Positions 7,365-16,028 of a DNA stretch of 64,000 nucleotides are shown here, piece by piece (the stretch's first letter is position 1; each line of letters begins with the position of its first letter). The position numbers and the translations under genes are program-made. Under the pieces are notes generated by a model. The model did not search any database. It had not been told where the DNA came from and was given only the letters and a program-made list of their open reading frames with translations. The stretch covers positions 558,001 to 622,000 of the forward strand of contig NZ_SGWY01000001.1 of NCBI RefSeq assembly GCF_004216665.1. Direction: 5' to 3'. The DNA comes from Agromyces ramosus (GTDB lineage: Bacteria; Actinomycetota; Actinomycetes; Actinomycetales; Microbacteriaceae).

Positions 7365-8603
7365 TCAGCGGGAGAGCACCACGGGCGCGGCGCCGGCCCA
7401 CTGCCGCACGAGCTCCTCGCGCACGGTGACGCCCGTACCCGGGGCATCCGGCACCCGCAGCTGGCCGCGGTGCTCGCCGTCGCCCAGCACGAACGGCTCG
7501 GTGACGTCCTCGGCGAAGTAGCGCGACGACGCCGACGTGTCGCCCGGCAGCGTGAACCCGGGCAGCGCGGCGAGGGCGACGTTCGCCGCGCGGCCGACGC
7601 CGGTCTCGAGCATGCCGCCGCACCACACGGGCACGTCGAGGGCGCGGCACGCGTCGTGCACGCGCAGGGCCTCGAGGTAGCCGCCCATGCGCCCGGGCTT
7701 GATGTTCACGACCGAGGTGGCGCCGCGCTCGATCGCGTCGATGGCGACGGACGCGTCGAGGATCGACTCGTCGAGGCACACCGGCGTGGTGCACGCCTGG
7801 GCGAGGCGCACGTGCGTCGCGAGGTCCTCCTCCGCGAAGGGCTGCTCGATGAGCAGCAGGTCGAAGGCGTCGAGACGGGCGAGCAGCGGGATGTCGTCGG
7901 CGGTGTACGCCGTGTTCGCGTCGACCTGGAGCAGCCCGCGCGGGCCGAGCTCCTCGCGCACGGCTCCGACCGGCACGAGGTCCCAGCCGGGCTTGATCTT
8001 GAGCTTGATGCGCTGGTAGCCCTCCTCGACGTAGCCCGCGACCTCGTCGAGGAGCTCCTCGAGGGTCGGCGCGATTCCGACCGAGACGCCGCAGTCCACC
8101 CACTCCCGCTCGGCGCCGAACAGCTCGCCCATCGAGCGGCCCTGCGCGCGCAGCTCGGCGTCGAGCACGGCCGCCTCGAGCGCCCCCTTCGCCATCCGAT
8201 GGCCGGCGACGAACGCGAGCGTCCCGGCCACGGATGCCGCGAGCGGCACGGATGCGCCGCGCGAGCCCGGGCCCTCGGCCGCCGCCTGCCCGGCGGCATC
8301 CGGAGCCGGGTGGGACCGGGTCGGCCGGGCGTGCCGGCCGTGCGCACCGAGGAGGGCCGGGCCGAGGTAGTGCTCGATGACGGATGCCGCGCCGGCGACG
8401 TACTCGCCCGAGTAGAACGGGTCGCGCCCGGCGACGCACTCCCCCCAGCCGTCGCCCGCGTCGGTGATCACGTGCACGAGCAGCACCTCGCGCGCGGTCT
8501 CGCGCCCGAAGGAGGTCTCGAACGGGCGGACGAGCGGCACCTCCAGGCGATGCAACTCGATCCGCTCGATCGTGGGCGCGGCGGTTTCGGTCGTCTCGGT
8601 CAT
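7365..8603 (-). CDS. MenC-like enolase-superfamily enzyme (N-acylamino acid racemase / o-succinylbenzoate synthase)
   Basis: The 412-residue product is an enolase-superfamily member of the NSAR/OSBS family. The motifs are in order: the KxK catalytic lysine in RIKLKIKPGW (around 200), metal ligands in LLQVDANTAYTADD, LLIEQPF and CLDESILD, and the second lysine in VVNIKPGRMGG (around 299). CGGMLETGVGRAANVALAAL follows. A Pro/Ala-rich insertion of about 30 residues after YLGPALLG is unusual. Family members do menaquinone synthesis (MenC), racemise N-acylamino acids, or both. No men genes are nearby. The partners are a COG3375-type GNAT and a saccharopine-dehydrogenase-like enzyme, which favours amino-acid metabolism. 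The start overlaps the GNAT stop by one base (TGATG). Confidence 0.82.
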   Translation of the reverse strand: MTETTETAAPTIERIELHRLEVPLVRPFETSFGRETAREVLLVHVITDAGDGWGECVAGRDPFYSGEYVAGAASVIEHYLGPALLGAHGRHARPTRSHPAPDAAGQAAAEGPGSRGASVPLAASVAGTLAFVAGHRMAKGALEAAVLDAELRAQGRSMGELFGAEREWVDCGVSVGIAPTLEELLDEVAGYVEEGYQRIKLKIKPGWDLVPVGAVREELGPRGLLQVDANTAYTADDIPLLARLDAFDLLLIEQPFAEEDLATHVRLAQACTTPVCLDESILDASVAIDAIERGATSVVNIKPGRMGGYLEALRVHDACRALDVPVWCGGMLETGVGRAANVALAALPGFTLPGDTSASSRYFAEDVTEPFVLGDGEHRGQLRVPDAPGTGVTVREELVRQWAGAAPVVLSR

Positions 8604-9418
8604 CAGGCCTCCCGGTCGGGGTCGTCGCGGGTGAACACGTAGTCCCCGCCTGCATCCAGCTCGACCCGGAGCGACGGGTCGGCTCCGAGGGCGGCGAACG
8701 CCTCACGGGAGGCCGCGCGCAGGCGCGCCGCGAGCTCGGGATCCCCGGCGCGCACGCGCTCGAAGTCGTCCGTCAGGGCGAGACCGCCTTCGCCGCGCCA
8801 CTCGGGCTGCGGCGATCGGGCGAGGGCCCGCGCGGCGCGTGGCGAGTCCATGCGCCAGCGCACCTCGAAGCGGTCGCTGCGGTCGGTGCCGCTGATCGCG
8901 TCGCGGAGCTCACCGTAGAAGTCGGGCAGGAACGCCACCACCTCCGCGCCGAGCCGCACCAGGTTGAGGCGCGCGTTGCGCCGGATGAGCGGGTCGTACG
9001 TCCACCGCATCTCCGTGACGCCGTGCGCGAGGGAGACCGCCCGCTGCCGGAGCTTCAGTGCGACGCCGATGCCGCGACCCCTGGTCGCCGGGTCGACGGC
9101 GTTCATGTGCGAGTGCAGGTGCACGCCGCCCGCCCAGCCGAGGAAGCCGAGCGTCGCGCCGAGGGGCGGCTCGGCGGCATCCGGGCCGTCGTCGACGGCC
9201 ACTAGCACGGTGTTCCCCGCGTGCGCGAGCGCCTGCAGCGTCGCGCGATCCGGTCCGCGGCCCTCGCCCCAGGTGGCGGCGAAGCGATCGAGGACGGCGT
9301 CGAGCTCGTCGGTGCGGGCTGCGCGGGTCCGGATGCCGGCGCGGGCGTCCGCGGCATCCGCGACGGCGATGGCGTCGGCCACGACCGGCGCCGCCACCTC
9401 GTGCGACAGGGCGGTCAC
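8603..9418 (-). CDS. GNAT acyltransferase, COG3375-like (partner of N-acylamino acid racemase)
   Basis: The 271-residue product is longer than a minimal GNAT. It carries HLHSHMNAVDPATRGRGIGVALK, the acyl-CoA-binding loop, then VTEMRWTYDPLIRRNARLNLVRLGAEV, a signature I associate with the COG3375 group that often neighbours N-acylamino-acid racemases. In the characterised Geobacillus system a GNAT N-succinylates amino acids, the racemase inverts the N-succinyl amino acid and a hydrolase removes the group. A similar N-acylation role is inferred here. The GTG at 9418 overlaps the upstream stop (GTGA), and the downstream racemase overlaps by one base, so the three genes form one operon. Confidence 0.8.
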   Translation of the reverse strand: MTALSHEVAAPVVADAIAVADAADARAGIRTRAARTDELDAVLDRFAATWGEGRGPDRATLQALAHAGNTVLVAVDDGPDAAEPPLGATLGFLGWAGGVHLHSHMNAVDPATRGRGIGVALKLRQRAVSLAHGVTEMRWTYDPLIRRNARLNLVRLGAEVVAFLPDFYGELRDAISGTDRSDRFEVRWRMDSPRAARALARSPQPEWRGEGGLALTDDFERVRAGDPELAARLRAASREAFAALGADPSLRVELDAGGDYVFTRDDPDREA

Positions 9419-10689
9419 GCCAGCCGATCCTCCATGCCCCACGGCTGGCCGTAGCCGCCGTCGGGCTCGGGCCTGGCCATGAGGTCGAGGAACGGAACGG
9501 CGTCGAACGCCTCGGGCCCGAGCACGCCGCTGCCGGTCCACACGCCGGTGGCGAGCAGCTCGAGGGCGACGACCGGGTTGAGCGCGGTCTGCCAGACCAC
9601 GCACTGGGACTCGTACTCGGCCATGGTCCACGCGTTGTCGGCGACGTGGTACAGGTACACCTCGCGCGGGCGGCCGTGGGTGCCGATGCCCGTGACCCAG
9701 AGCCCCGCGCAGGTCTTGCCGGTCATCCGCGGGCCGATCGTCGCGGGGTCGGGCAGGGCCGCCGCCACCACGTCGCGGGGAGCGACCTCGACGGGGCCGT
9801 TCTGCGACCGCACCCGGATCGGCGTCGTCGAGTCGAGTCCCAGCAGGTGCAGCACCCGCAGCACGTTGATGAACTCCTCGCCGAGCCCGTACTTGAAGGT
9901 GACCCGCCTCGCGTCGACCCAGCGCGGCATGAGGAGAACCTCCTCGTGCTCGACGTTGACGCACTCCACCGGGCCGATCCCCTCGGGGAACTCGAACACC
10001 TCGGGCTCGCTGAACGGCGGGGTCGTGAACCATCCGGCGTCCTTCTCCCACACGACGGGCGGGTTCAGGCACTCCTCGATCGTCGTCCAGATCGAGAACG
10101 ACGGCGCGAAGATCTCGTTGCCGTCGTCATCGGTGACGACGAGGTTCGCACCGTCGCGCACCCCGAGCTCGTCGACCAGCTCGAACAGGTGATCGGCCGC
10201 GTAGCGGGCGAACACGTCGGAGAGGCCCGGCTCGACGCCCATTCCCACGAGCGCGAGGCGTCCGGCGGCCTGCCAGTCGCCCGCCTGCGCGAACTGGTCG
10301 TCGCCGAGCTTCACGCCGGTCTGCGCGTGGGGGTCGGTCGGGTGGGGCTCCGACAGGCTCATCGCCATGTCGACGTAGTCCGCTCCGGCGGCCAGGGCGC
10401 CGGCGAAGATCGACGGCACGAACTTCGGCTCGACGGCGTTCATCACGTGCGTGGCGAGGTGCTCGCGGGCGACGGATGCCACGACGTCGGGGTCGGACGC
10501 GTCGATCTGCGCTGTGGCGAACCGGCCGGCGACGTCGTCCCCGTGCTTCGCCCGGATCCAGTCGACCGTGCGCGTCGCCCTCCCCTCCTCGTAGTCGCTC
10601 ACGACGATGAGCTCGAAGAAGTCGCGGCGGGCCGCGATCTTGGCGATGGCATCTCCGACGCCTCCGGCGCCGACGAGGAGGATCCGCAT
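9415..10689 (-). CDS. Saccharopine dehydrogenase-like NAD(P)-dependent oxidoreductase
   Basis: The 424-residue product starts MRILLVGAGGVGDAIAKIAARR, a Rossmann nucleotide-binding loop (GAGGVG at 7-12) at the extreme N-terminus. It continues with VMNAVEPKFVPSIFAGALAAG and DYVDMAMSL as in saccharopine dehydrogenase and related enzymes. Such enzymes interconvert lysine-type amino acids and imine-linked adducts, but this branch is mostly uncharacterised and the substrate is unknown. The ATG at 10689 lies 6 nt after TAGCGT, a leaderless start. It is the first gene of the operon with the GNAT and the racemase, which suggests the pathway handles an amino acid or its N-acyl derivative. Confidence 0.83.
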   Translation of the reverse strand: MRILLVGAGGVGDAIAKIAARRDFFELIVVSDYEEGRATRTVDWIRAKHGDDVAGRFATAQIDASDPDVVASVAREHLATHVMNAVEPKFVPSIFAGALAAGADYVDMAMSLSEPHPTDPHAQTGVKLGDDQFAQAGDWQAAGRLALVGMGVEPGLSDVFARYAADHLFELVDELGVRDGANLVVTDDDGNEIFAPSFSIWTTIEECLNPPVVWEKDAGWFTTPPFSEPEVFEFPEGIGPVECVNVEHEEVLLMPRWVDARRVTFKYGLGEEFINVLRVLHLLGLDSTTPIRVRSQNGPVEVAPRDVVAAALPDPATIGPRMTGKTCAGLWVTGIGTHGRPREVYLYHVADNAWTMAEYESQCVVWQTALNPVVALELLATGVWTGSGVLGPEAFDAVPFLDLMARPEPDGGYGQPWGMEDRLA

Positions 10690-10695
10690 GGGTCG

Positions 10696-10701
10696 ACGCT
10701 A
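10696..10701 (-). promoter_or_regulatory. -10 box of a leaderless promoter for the racemase operon
   Basis: TAGCGT, 6 nt and ATG on the minus strand. Just upstream, CGACGC (10705-10710) and GCGTCG (10718-10723) form a 6-bp inverted repeat with a 7-nt loop. This could end the uricase transcript or bind a regulator. Confidence 0.45.
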
Positions 10702-10753
10702 TCGCGACGCACCCCCCGCGTCGATGCGCTCGCCGGCGTCGGCGGGTGCGCGG

Positions 10754-11653
10754 TCAGCAGAAGCCGCCGATGCCCTCCCAGGCCACGGCCGGGCTCCCGA
10801 CGCCGTCGCGCTGGACCGCCGCCTCGATCAGGCCGTAGGGGCGATCGGCCGCGAAGAACACCTCGTTCGGGTTGTCCAGGCCGAAGGGCGAGAGGTCGAC
10901 CACGAAGTGATGCTTGTTCGGCATCGAGAAGCGGATCTCCGCGATCTCGGGGTGGCGCTCGAGCACGCGGCGGCCCATGTCGAAGAGCGTGGCCTGCAGG
11001 CCGGCGGAGTACCCCTCGGCGAAGGCCTCGAGGAGCAGGGCGCGCACGCCGGCGTACACCGCGTCGTAGTCGACGTCGTGGCGTCCGTAGCGCCAGCGGG
11101 CCGCGACATCCGTGGCGAGGATGCGGTCGTGGGTCTCGGGCAGGGTCGTGTACCGGTCCTTCGGGTAGCCCTCGAACCCCGACTCGGTGGTCTTCAGCAC
11201 CGTGAGCTCCTTGAGGCCGGCGATGACGTGCCGGTCGGCGCCGTCGGCGACCACCACCGCCGTGCGCACCTCCTGGCCGCTGCGCACGAACGCGTGGTCG
11301 TGCTCGCCGTCGCCCACCCGGATGCGCTGCCAGGCGAATCGCTCCGCTTCCCACCGCCCCCCGGAGACCCAGTCGAACGAGCCCGTGAAGTGGTCGGCGA
11401 GCCGCAGCAGGAACGCCTCGGGCGAGCCGATGCCGTCGCGGGCGAAGGCGAAGATCGTGTTCTTCTGCGTGTCGGTGGCCACGACGTGCGCGTTGTCGCC
11501 CGCGAGGTGCGCCGCGGCGAAGTCGCCGCGCAGCTGCGACGTGACGTTGAGGTCGTCGATCCCGTGCCTGGCGGCGTCGCGCGTGACCTTCACCACGCGC
11601 ACCTCCGCCTTGCCGTACTGGTTCGGGCCGAGGACGATCGCGGGCTCGGACAT
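10754..11653 (-). CDS. Urate oxidase (uricase, cofactor-independent)
   Basis: The 299-residue enzyme oxidises urate with O2 to 5-hydroxyisourate without a cofactor. The N-terminal T-fold half includes LGPNQYGKAEVRVVKVTRD, with the catalytic Lys, and VVATDTQKNTIFAFARDG, with the conserved Thr and substrate-proximal residues. The second half has IRFSMPNKHHFVVDLSPFGL and NEVFFAADRPYGLIE, including the HHF catalytic His. Its length fits bacterial uricases. It is the last gene of the purine operon, 4 nt after HIU hydrolase, so the two consecutive steps are encoded together. No peroxisomal-type C-terminal tag is present, as expected. Confidence 0.95.
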   Translation of the reverse strand: MSEPAIVLGPNQYGKAEVRVVKVTRDAARHGIDDLNVTSQLRGDFAAAHLAGDNAHVVATDTQKNTIFAFARDGIGSPEAFLLRLADHFTGSFDWVSGGRWEAERFAWQRIRVGDGEHDHAFVRSGQEVRTAVVVADGADRHVIAGLKELTVLKTTESGFEGYPKDRYTTLPETHDRILATDVAARWRYGRHDVDYDAVYAGVRALLLEAFAEGYSAGLQATLFDMGRRVLERHPEIAEIRFSMPNKHHFVVDLSPFGLDNPNEVFFAADRPYGLIEAAVQRDGVGSPAVAWEGIGGFC

Positions 11654-11657
11654 GGGC

Positions 11658-11999
11658 TCAGCTCCCTCGATAGGTGGAGTAGGCGAACGGGCTCAGCAGC
11701 AGCGGGGCGTGCACGTGGCGTCCGTCGTCGGCGACGAGCACGGTGAGCACGACCTCGGGGTAGAACGTCTCGGCGCCCCGCGCGCGGAAGTACGCGCCGG
11801 TGTCGAACCGCAGCCGGTACTCCCCGGACGCCGGCTCGTCGGGTCCCAGCGTCGAGATCCGCCCGTCGGCATCCGTGGCGCCCGTGGCGATCGACGACCA
11901 GCCGTCGCCCGCGCGGACGTACAGCTCGACGGCGACGCCGGCCGCGGGGCGCCCGGTGGTGGCGTCGAGCACGTGCGTGGTGATCCGGGAGGTGCTCAT
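11658..11999 (-). CDS. uraH: 5-Hydroxyisourate hydrolase (transthyretin-related)
   Basis: This 113-residue protein hydrolyses 5-hydroxyisourate, the uricase product, to OHCU. The family hallmarks are present: an N-terminal ITTHVLDATTGRPAAGV block with the catalytic His, a central YRLRFDTGAYF segment, HVHAPLLLSPFAYSTYRG near the end, and the C-terminal YRGS tetrapeptide diagnostic of HIU hydrolases against true transthyretins. The ATG at 11999 overlaps the stop of the OHCU decarboxylase gene (ATGA). The consecutive order decarboxylase, hydrolase, uricase supports the function. Confidence 0.95.
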   Translation of the reverse strand: MSTSRITTHVLDATTGRPAAGVAVELYVRAGDGWSSIATGATDADGRISTLGPDEPASGEYRLRFDTGAYFRARGAETFYPEVVLTVLVADDGRHVHAPLLLSPFAYSTYRGS

Positions 12000-12490
12000 G
12001 CGAAAAGTCCCTTCAGTCGGAGGACGGCGATCTGGCGCAGCTGGTCGGCGACCACGGGTTCCTCCTCGGCCGGCGTGTGCCCGAGGCGCTCGGTGAGCGC
12101 GGCGAGGATCTCGGCGGCCGAGCGTCCCGCCGCCCTGATCAGGAACACGCGGCCGAACCGCTGCTCGTAGGCGAGGTTCCCCGCGGCGAGCGCGGCCGCC
12201 GCCTCCGCGTCGCGTGGGTCGACGCCCGCCTGCTCGGCGCGCGACATGGCGGCTTCGGCAGTCGCCCCCGCGGCCCGCTCGCCGATGCGGGGGTGGTGGG
12301 CGAGGGCGCCGTCGACCTCGCGGGCGGTGAACGGGTCGGCGGCCGCCTCGGCCCACGCCACGAGCTCGACGACGGAGCCGTAGGGGCGCCCGGCGGCCAG
12401 CTCCTCGCACCAGCGCGGGATGTCGAGGCAGGGCCGGAGCGCCTCGATCGCCGCTTCGCGACCGAGGGCGTTGAACTCCTCAAGCCTCAT
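11996..12490 (-). CDS. uraD: OHCU decarboxylase
   Basis: The 164-residue, all-helical protein decarboxylates 2-oxo-4-hydroxy-4-carboxy-5-ureidoimidazoline to S-allantoin. Recognisable parts are an FNAL-type N-terminus, the catalytic ALAHHPRIGE motif containing the active-site His, SRAEQAGVD, and YEQRFGRVFLIRAAGRS near the C-terminus. The ATG at 12490 (MRLEEFN) has GGAGGG 11 nt upstream. A GTG four codons earlier is the alternative. It overlaps the upstream allantoinase end by 11 bases and the downstream HIU hydrolase by 4, so translation is coupled throughout. Confidence 0.93.
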   Translation of the reverse strand: MRLEEFNALGREAAIEALRPCLDIPRWCEELAAGRPYGSVVELVAWAEAAADPFTAREVDGALAHHPRIGERAAGATAEAAMSRAEQAGVDPRDAEAAAALAAGNLAYEQRFGRVFLIRAAGRSAAEILAALTERLGHTPAEEEPVVADQLRQIAVLRLKGLFA

Positions 12491-13886
12491 CGCTCGCCCC
12501 ACCCTCCGATTGTGCCCGTCGCAGCAGCCGCCCGCGCGGGTTCGTCGGGTCGACCGGCGTCCCGGCGAGGTAGGTGGCGCGCACCACCCCCGCGAGCACC
12601 CGGCCCTCGTAGGGCGTGATCGGATGCCGGTGCTCCAGCGCCGCGGCGTCCACCGTGAAGGTCGCGTCGGGCGCCACCACGGCGAGGTCGGCCGCGAACC
12701 CCGTGGCGATCGCGCCCTTCCCGCCGAGGCCGACCCGGCGTGCGGGCGCCGCCGACATCCACTCGACGACCCTGGCCAGCGGGATCCCGCGGCGGCGCGC
12801 CTCGGTCCAGACGACGGGCAGCCCGAGCTGCAACGATGCGATGCCGCCCCATGCCTCGGCGAAGTCGCCGTGGCCCGCCAGCTTCAGCGAGGCCGGTGCC
12901 GGCGAGTGATCGGACACGACGAAGTCGATCGTGCCGGACTCGAGTCCGGCCCACAGCCCGTCGCGGTTCACCGCACCGCGGATCGGCGGGCAGCACTTGA
13001 ACGCGGTGGCCCCTGGGGCGATCTCCTCCGCGGTGAGCGTGAGGTAGTGCGGGCACGTCTCGGCGCTGAGTCGCACGCCCTCGCGGCGTGCGGCGGCGAT
13101 CGGCTCGAGCGCGTCCGCCGCGCTCAGGTGCAGGATGTGCGCGCGGGCGCCGGTGCGCTCGGCGGCCGCGATGACGGCGCCGATCGCGGTGAGCTCCGCC
13201 GCGGGCGGGCGCGACGCGAGGAAGTCCGCGTAGGCACGGCTGTGCGGATGCGGCGCCGCCTCGATGACGCCGGCGTCCTCGGCGTGCACGATGAGGAGCG
13301 AGTCGGTGGCGACGAGCACCCGCATCGCGGCCTCGAGCTCCCCCACCGAGACCGCGGGGAACTCGGGAACGCCCGAGTCGACGAGGAAGCACTTGAAGCC
13401 GAACACGCCCTCGTCGACGAGCGGCCCGAGCTCGGCCCGGTTGTCGGGCACCACGCCGCCCCAGAATCCGACGTCGACGAAGACCGCCCCCTCGGCGGCC
13501 CGGCGCTTGACGCGAAGCGCCTCCGCCGACGTGGTCGGCGGGATGCTGTTGAGCGGCATGTCGATGATCGTCGTGACGCCCCCGGCCGCGGCCGCACGCG
13601 TCGCGGTCGCGAACCCCTCCCACTCGGTGCGGCCGGGCTCGTTGACGTGCACGTGGGTGTCGACGAGCCCCGGGATCAGCACCTCGTCGTCGGCGAGCCG
13701 CACCGAGCGCACCGCGGGCAGTCCCGTGCCGAGCGGCGCGACCCGCGCGATGACGCCGCCGTGAACAGCCACCTCCGCGGGGATGAACTCTCCGTCGACG
13801 AGCACCCGCTCGCCGGCGACCACGAGGTCGTGGGGTCCGGATGCCGCGGGCGCGGCCGCCTGCGGCATCCGCTCGCTCAGCCCCAT
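12480..13886 (-). CDS. allB: Allantoinase
   Basis: The 468-residue amidohydrolase opens the allantoin ring to give allantoate. The binuclear-metal signature is complete: IPGLVDTHVHVNEPGRTEWEG (HxH), the lysine to be carboxylated in GFKCFLVDSGV, histidines in LIVHAEDA and AHILHLSAA, and the Asp in DFVVSDHSP. The tail LRRAQSEGG is short. The ATG at 13886 (MGLSERM) overlaps the upstream stop by 10 bases. An in-frame ATG at 13868 is possible but would break the coupling. The operon setting between ureidoglycine aminohydrolase and OHCU decarboxylase distinguishes it from dihydropyrimidinase. Confidence 0.93.
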   Translation of the reverse strand: MGLSERMPQAAAPAASGPHDLVVAGERVLVDGEFIPAEVAVHGGVIARVAPLGTGLPAVRSVRLADDEVLIPGLVDTHVHVNEPGRTEWEGFATATRAAAAGGVTTIIDMPLNSIPPTTSAEALRVKRRAAEGAVFVDVGFWGGVVPDNRAELGPLVDEGVFGFKCFLVDSGVPEFPAVSVGELEAAMRVLVATDSLLIVHAEDAGVIEAAPHPHSRAYADFLASRPPAAELTAIGAVIAAAERTGARAHILHLSAADALEPIAAARREGVRLSAETCPHYLTLTAEEIAPGATAFKCCPPIRGAVNRDGLWAGLESGTIDFVVSDHSPAPASLKLAGHGDFAEAWGGIASLQLGLPVVWTEARRRGIPLARVVEWMSAAPARRVGLGGKGAIATGFAADLAVVAPDATFTVDAAALEHRHPITPYEGRVLAGVVRATYLAGTPVDPTNPRGRLLRRAQSEGGASDEA

Positions 13887-14725
13887 CGGCTCGCGGCCCG
13901 CCCGGTGCCCGGATCGGTGAGCCGCACCTGGCGGTTCACGTCCTTGTAGAGCAGGTAGCGGAACGGGCCCGGGCCGCCCGCGTAACAGGCCTGCGGGCAG
14001 AAGGCGCGGAGCCACATGAAGTCGCCCGCCTCGACCTCGACCCAGTCGCCGTTGAGCCGGTAGACGCCCTTGCCCTCGAGCACGAAGAGCCCGTGCTCCA
14101 TGACGTGCGTCTCGGCGAACGGGATGGAGCCGCCGGGCTGGAACGTCACGATGTTCACGTGCATGTCGTGCGCGAGGTCGTCGGGATCCACGAACCGGGT
14201 CGTCGCCCACGCCCCCTCCGTGTCGGGCATCGGCTCCGGCGCCACGTCGGCGTCGCTCGTGACGAACGACGTCGGCGCCGGGATGCCCTCGACGTGCTCG
14301 TACGCCTTGCGGATCCAGTGGAACGACGTGGGCTCGTCGCCCTCGTTCGCGATCGACCAGGGCGCGCCCGCGGCGAGGTAGGCGTACCCACCGGGGCCCA
14401 GCACGTCGCGTTCGCCGTCGACGTCGAGGGTGAGCTCACCGGTCGTGACGAACACGACGCCCTCGACGCCCTCCTCCCGCTCGGGTCGCTCGGCGCCTCC
14501 GCCCGGCCCGATCTCGACGATGAGCTGGGCGAAGGTCGTCGCGAAGCCCGCGATCGGCCGGGCGAGGATCCACGAGCGGGTGCCCGTGAAGCCCGGCAGC
14601 CTGCTCGTCACGATGTCACGCAGCACGCCCTTCGGGATCACCGTGTACGCCTCGGTCACGATCGCGCGGTCGGTGAGCAGTTCGGTCTGCGCAGGCAGTC
14701 CGCCCTGCGGGGTGAAGTAGCTCAT
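13877..14725 (-). CDS. (S)-Ureidoglycine aminohydrolase-like bicupin
   Basis: The 282-residue protein has two cupin domains. The N-terminal half contains EGVEGVVFVTTGELTLDVDG, and the C-terminal half contains the metal-ligand run IPFAETHVMEHGLFVLEGKG and the end motif DFMWLRAFCPQACYAGGPG, as in AllE/YlbA enzymes. They release ammonia from ureidoglycine in allantoate breakdown. GAGGAG stands 5 nt before the ATG at 14725. The allantoate-cleaving step between allantoinase and this enzyme is not encoded in the window. The position between aldolase-like and allantoinase genes supports the role. Confidence 0.88.
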   Translation of the reverse strand: MSYFTPQGGLPAQTELLTDRAIVTEAYTVIPKGVLRDIVTSRLPGFTGTRSWILARPIAGFATTFAQLIVEIGPGGGAERPEREEGVEGVVFVTTGELTLDVDGERDVLGPGGYAYLAAGAPWSIANEGDEPTSFHWIRKAYEHVEGIPAPTSFVTSDADVAPEPMPDTEGAWATTRFVDPDDLAHDMHVNIVTFQPGGSIPFAETHVMEHGLFVLEGKGVYRLNGDWVEVEAGDFMWLRAFCPQACYAGGPGPFRYLLYKDVNRQVRLTDPGTGRAASRWG

Positions 14726-14765
14726 GGGACCTCCTCGTCCGTGGGCGGTGCGGTGCGGCATCCGC

Positions 14766-16028
14766 TCATGTCGTCGTGCGCCGCTGGGTCGCGAGGGCGG
14801 CCAGCGCGCGCTCGTCGATGCCGGTGTCCGCGGCGACCTCCGCCGCGGTGATCGCGCCGCACTGCACGCCGCGGCGGACGAACCCCGCGAGTGCCCGCAC
14901 CGTCGCCGGCTCGTCGAGCACCGCGCCGGAGGTGCGGTCGTGCACGTGGCGCAGGCGGGCGGATGCCTCGGGGTAGCCGTCACGGTAGTACGCGTACGTG
15001 GCGATGAACCGGGTGGGCAGCTGCGCCGGGTGCAGGTCCCACCCCTGCGGGAACCCGCGCTCGAGCGACCGGCGCACCAGCCGGGCGTGCAGCCGCCACC
15101 CCTCGGGTGCACGATCGCCGACCGGGAGGACGTTCGTCGAGCCGTCGGAGAGGCGGATGCCGGTGCCGGCCACGGCCACCTGCATGACGTTCTTCGCGTG
15201 GTCGGCCGCCGGATGGTCGAGCGATTGGTACGGCGCTGCGATCCCCACCGCGGCGCTGTAGTCGTAGGTGCCGTAGTGCAGCCCGGCGATGCGGCCGGGC
15301 GCGGCGATCGCGAGCCGCGCCACGGGTGCGACGCCGTCGGCGCCCAGCACGAGCTGCGGGGTCTCCACCTGCACCTCGAATCGGAGGCGGCCGTGCGGCA
15401 GGCCGTGTGCGCGCTCGAGCGCCTCGACGGCGTCGACCATCGCCTCCACCTGCGCGACGGTCGACACCTTCGGCAGCGTGAGCATCAGGCCGTCGGGCAG
15501 CACGCCCTGGTCCATGAGCGTCGTGAGGAACAGGTCGAGCGTGCGGATGCCGCGAGCCCGCGTCGGCGCCTCGAACGACTTGAAGCGGATCCCGATGAAC
15601 GGCGGGGCGAAATTGGCGCCCGTCGCGGCCGCGACGCGCTTCGCGGCACGCACGGCGTCGGCGTCCTCGAGGTGATCGCCGCGGTCGCCGTAGCCGTCCT
15701 CGAAGTCGACGCGCAGGTCCTCGATCGGCTCCCGTGCGAGCTTCTGCTCGACGAGCGGCGCCACGGCCGCCGCGACCTCGGGGGCGATGCCGACGTCGAC
15801 GGCGAGCGCCTCCACGCCGCCCGCAGCGGCCGCGGCCTGGCGCGCCGCCCTCCCCCACTGGATCGGCAGCTCGGGGGTGTAGCGGTCGGCAGGCACGTAG
15901 ACGGTGTGCACCGGCTGGCGAGTGCCGTCGTCGCCGGGGTAGACGGCCGCCAGCAGCCGGTCGGTCGACGCGAGACGGGCGTCGATCGCGGCGAGCACGA
16001 CGGCGGGCAGCACGGCGCGCACCCTCAC
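14766..16028 (-). CDS. DUF6986 protein, HpcH/HpaI aldolase / citrate lyase-like
   Basis: The 420-residue product contains the TIM-barrel features of the HpcH/HpaI-citrate lyase superfamily: DLRVDFEDGYGDRGD (acidic metal site), FIGIRFKSFEA, LMLTLPKVSTVAQVEAM, RLRFEVQVETPQLVLG (conserved Glu) and IAGLHYGTYDYSAAVG. This branch is known as DUF6986, has no assigned reaction that I know of, and recurs beside malate synthase and ureide genes. The GTG at 16028 overlaps the malate synthase stop (GTGA). A role in disposing of glyoxylate or a related 2-oxo acid is inferred from context. A further in-frame GTG lies two codons on. Confidence 0.8.
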   Translation of the reverse strand: MRVRAVLPAVVLAAIDARLASTDRLLAAVYPGDDGTRQPVHTVYVPADRYTPELPIQWGRAARQAAAAAGGVEALAVDVGIAPEVAAAVAPLVEQKLAREPIEDLRVDFEDGYGDRGDHLEDADAVRAAKRVAAATGANFAPPFIGIRFKSFEAPTRARGIRTLDLFLTTLMDQGVLPDGLMLTLPKVSTVAQVEAMVDAVEALERAHGLPHGRLRFEVQVETPQLVLGADGVAPVARLAIAAPGRIAGLHYGTYDYSAAVGIAAPYQSLDHPAADHAKNVMQVAVAGTGIRLSDGSTNVLPVGDRAPEGWRLHARLVRRSLERGFPQGWDLHPAQLPTRFIATYAYYRDGYPEASARLRHVHDRTSGAVLDEPATVRALAGFVRRGVQCGAITAAEVAADTGIDERALAALATQRRTTT

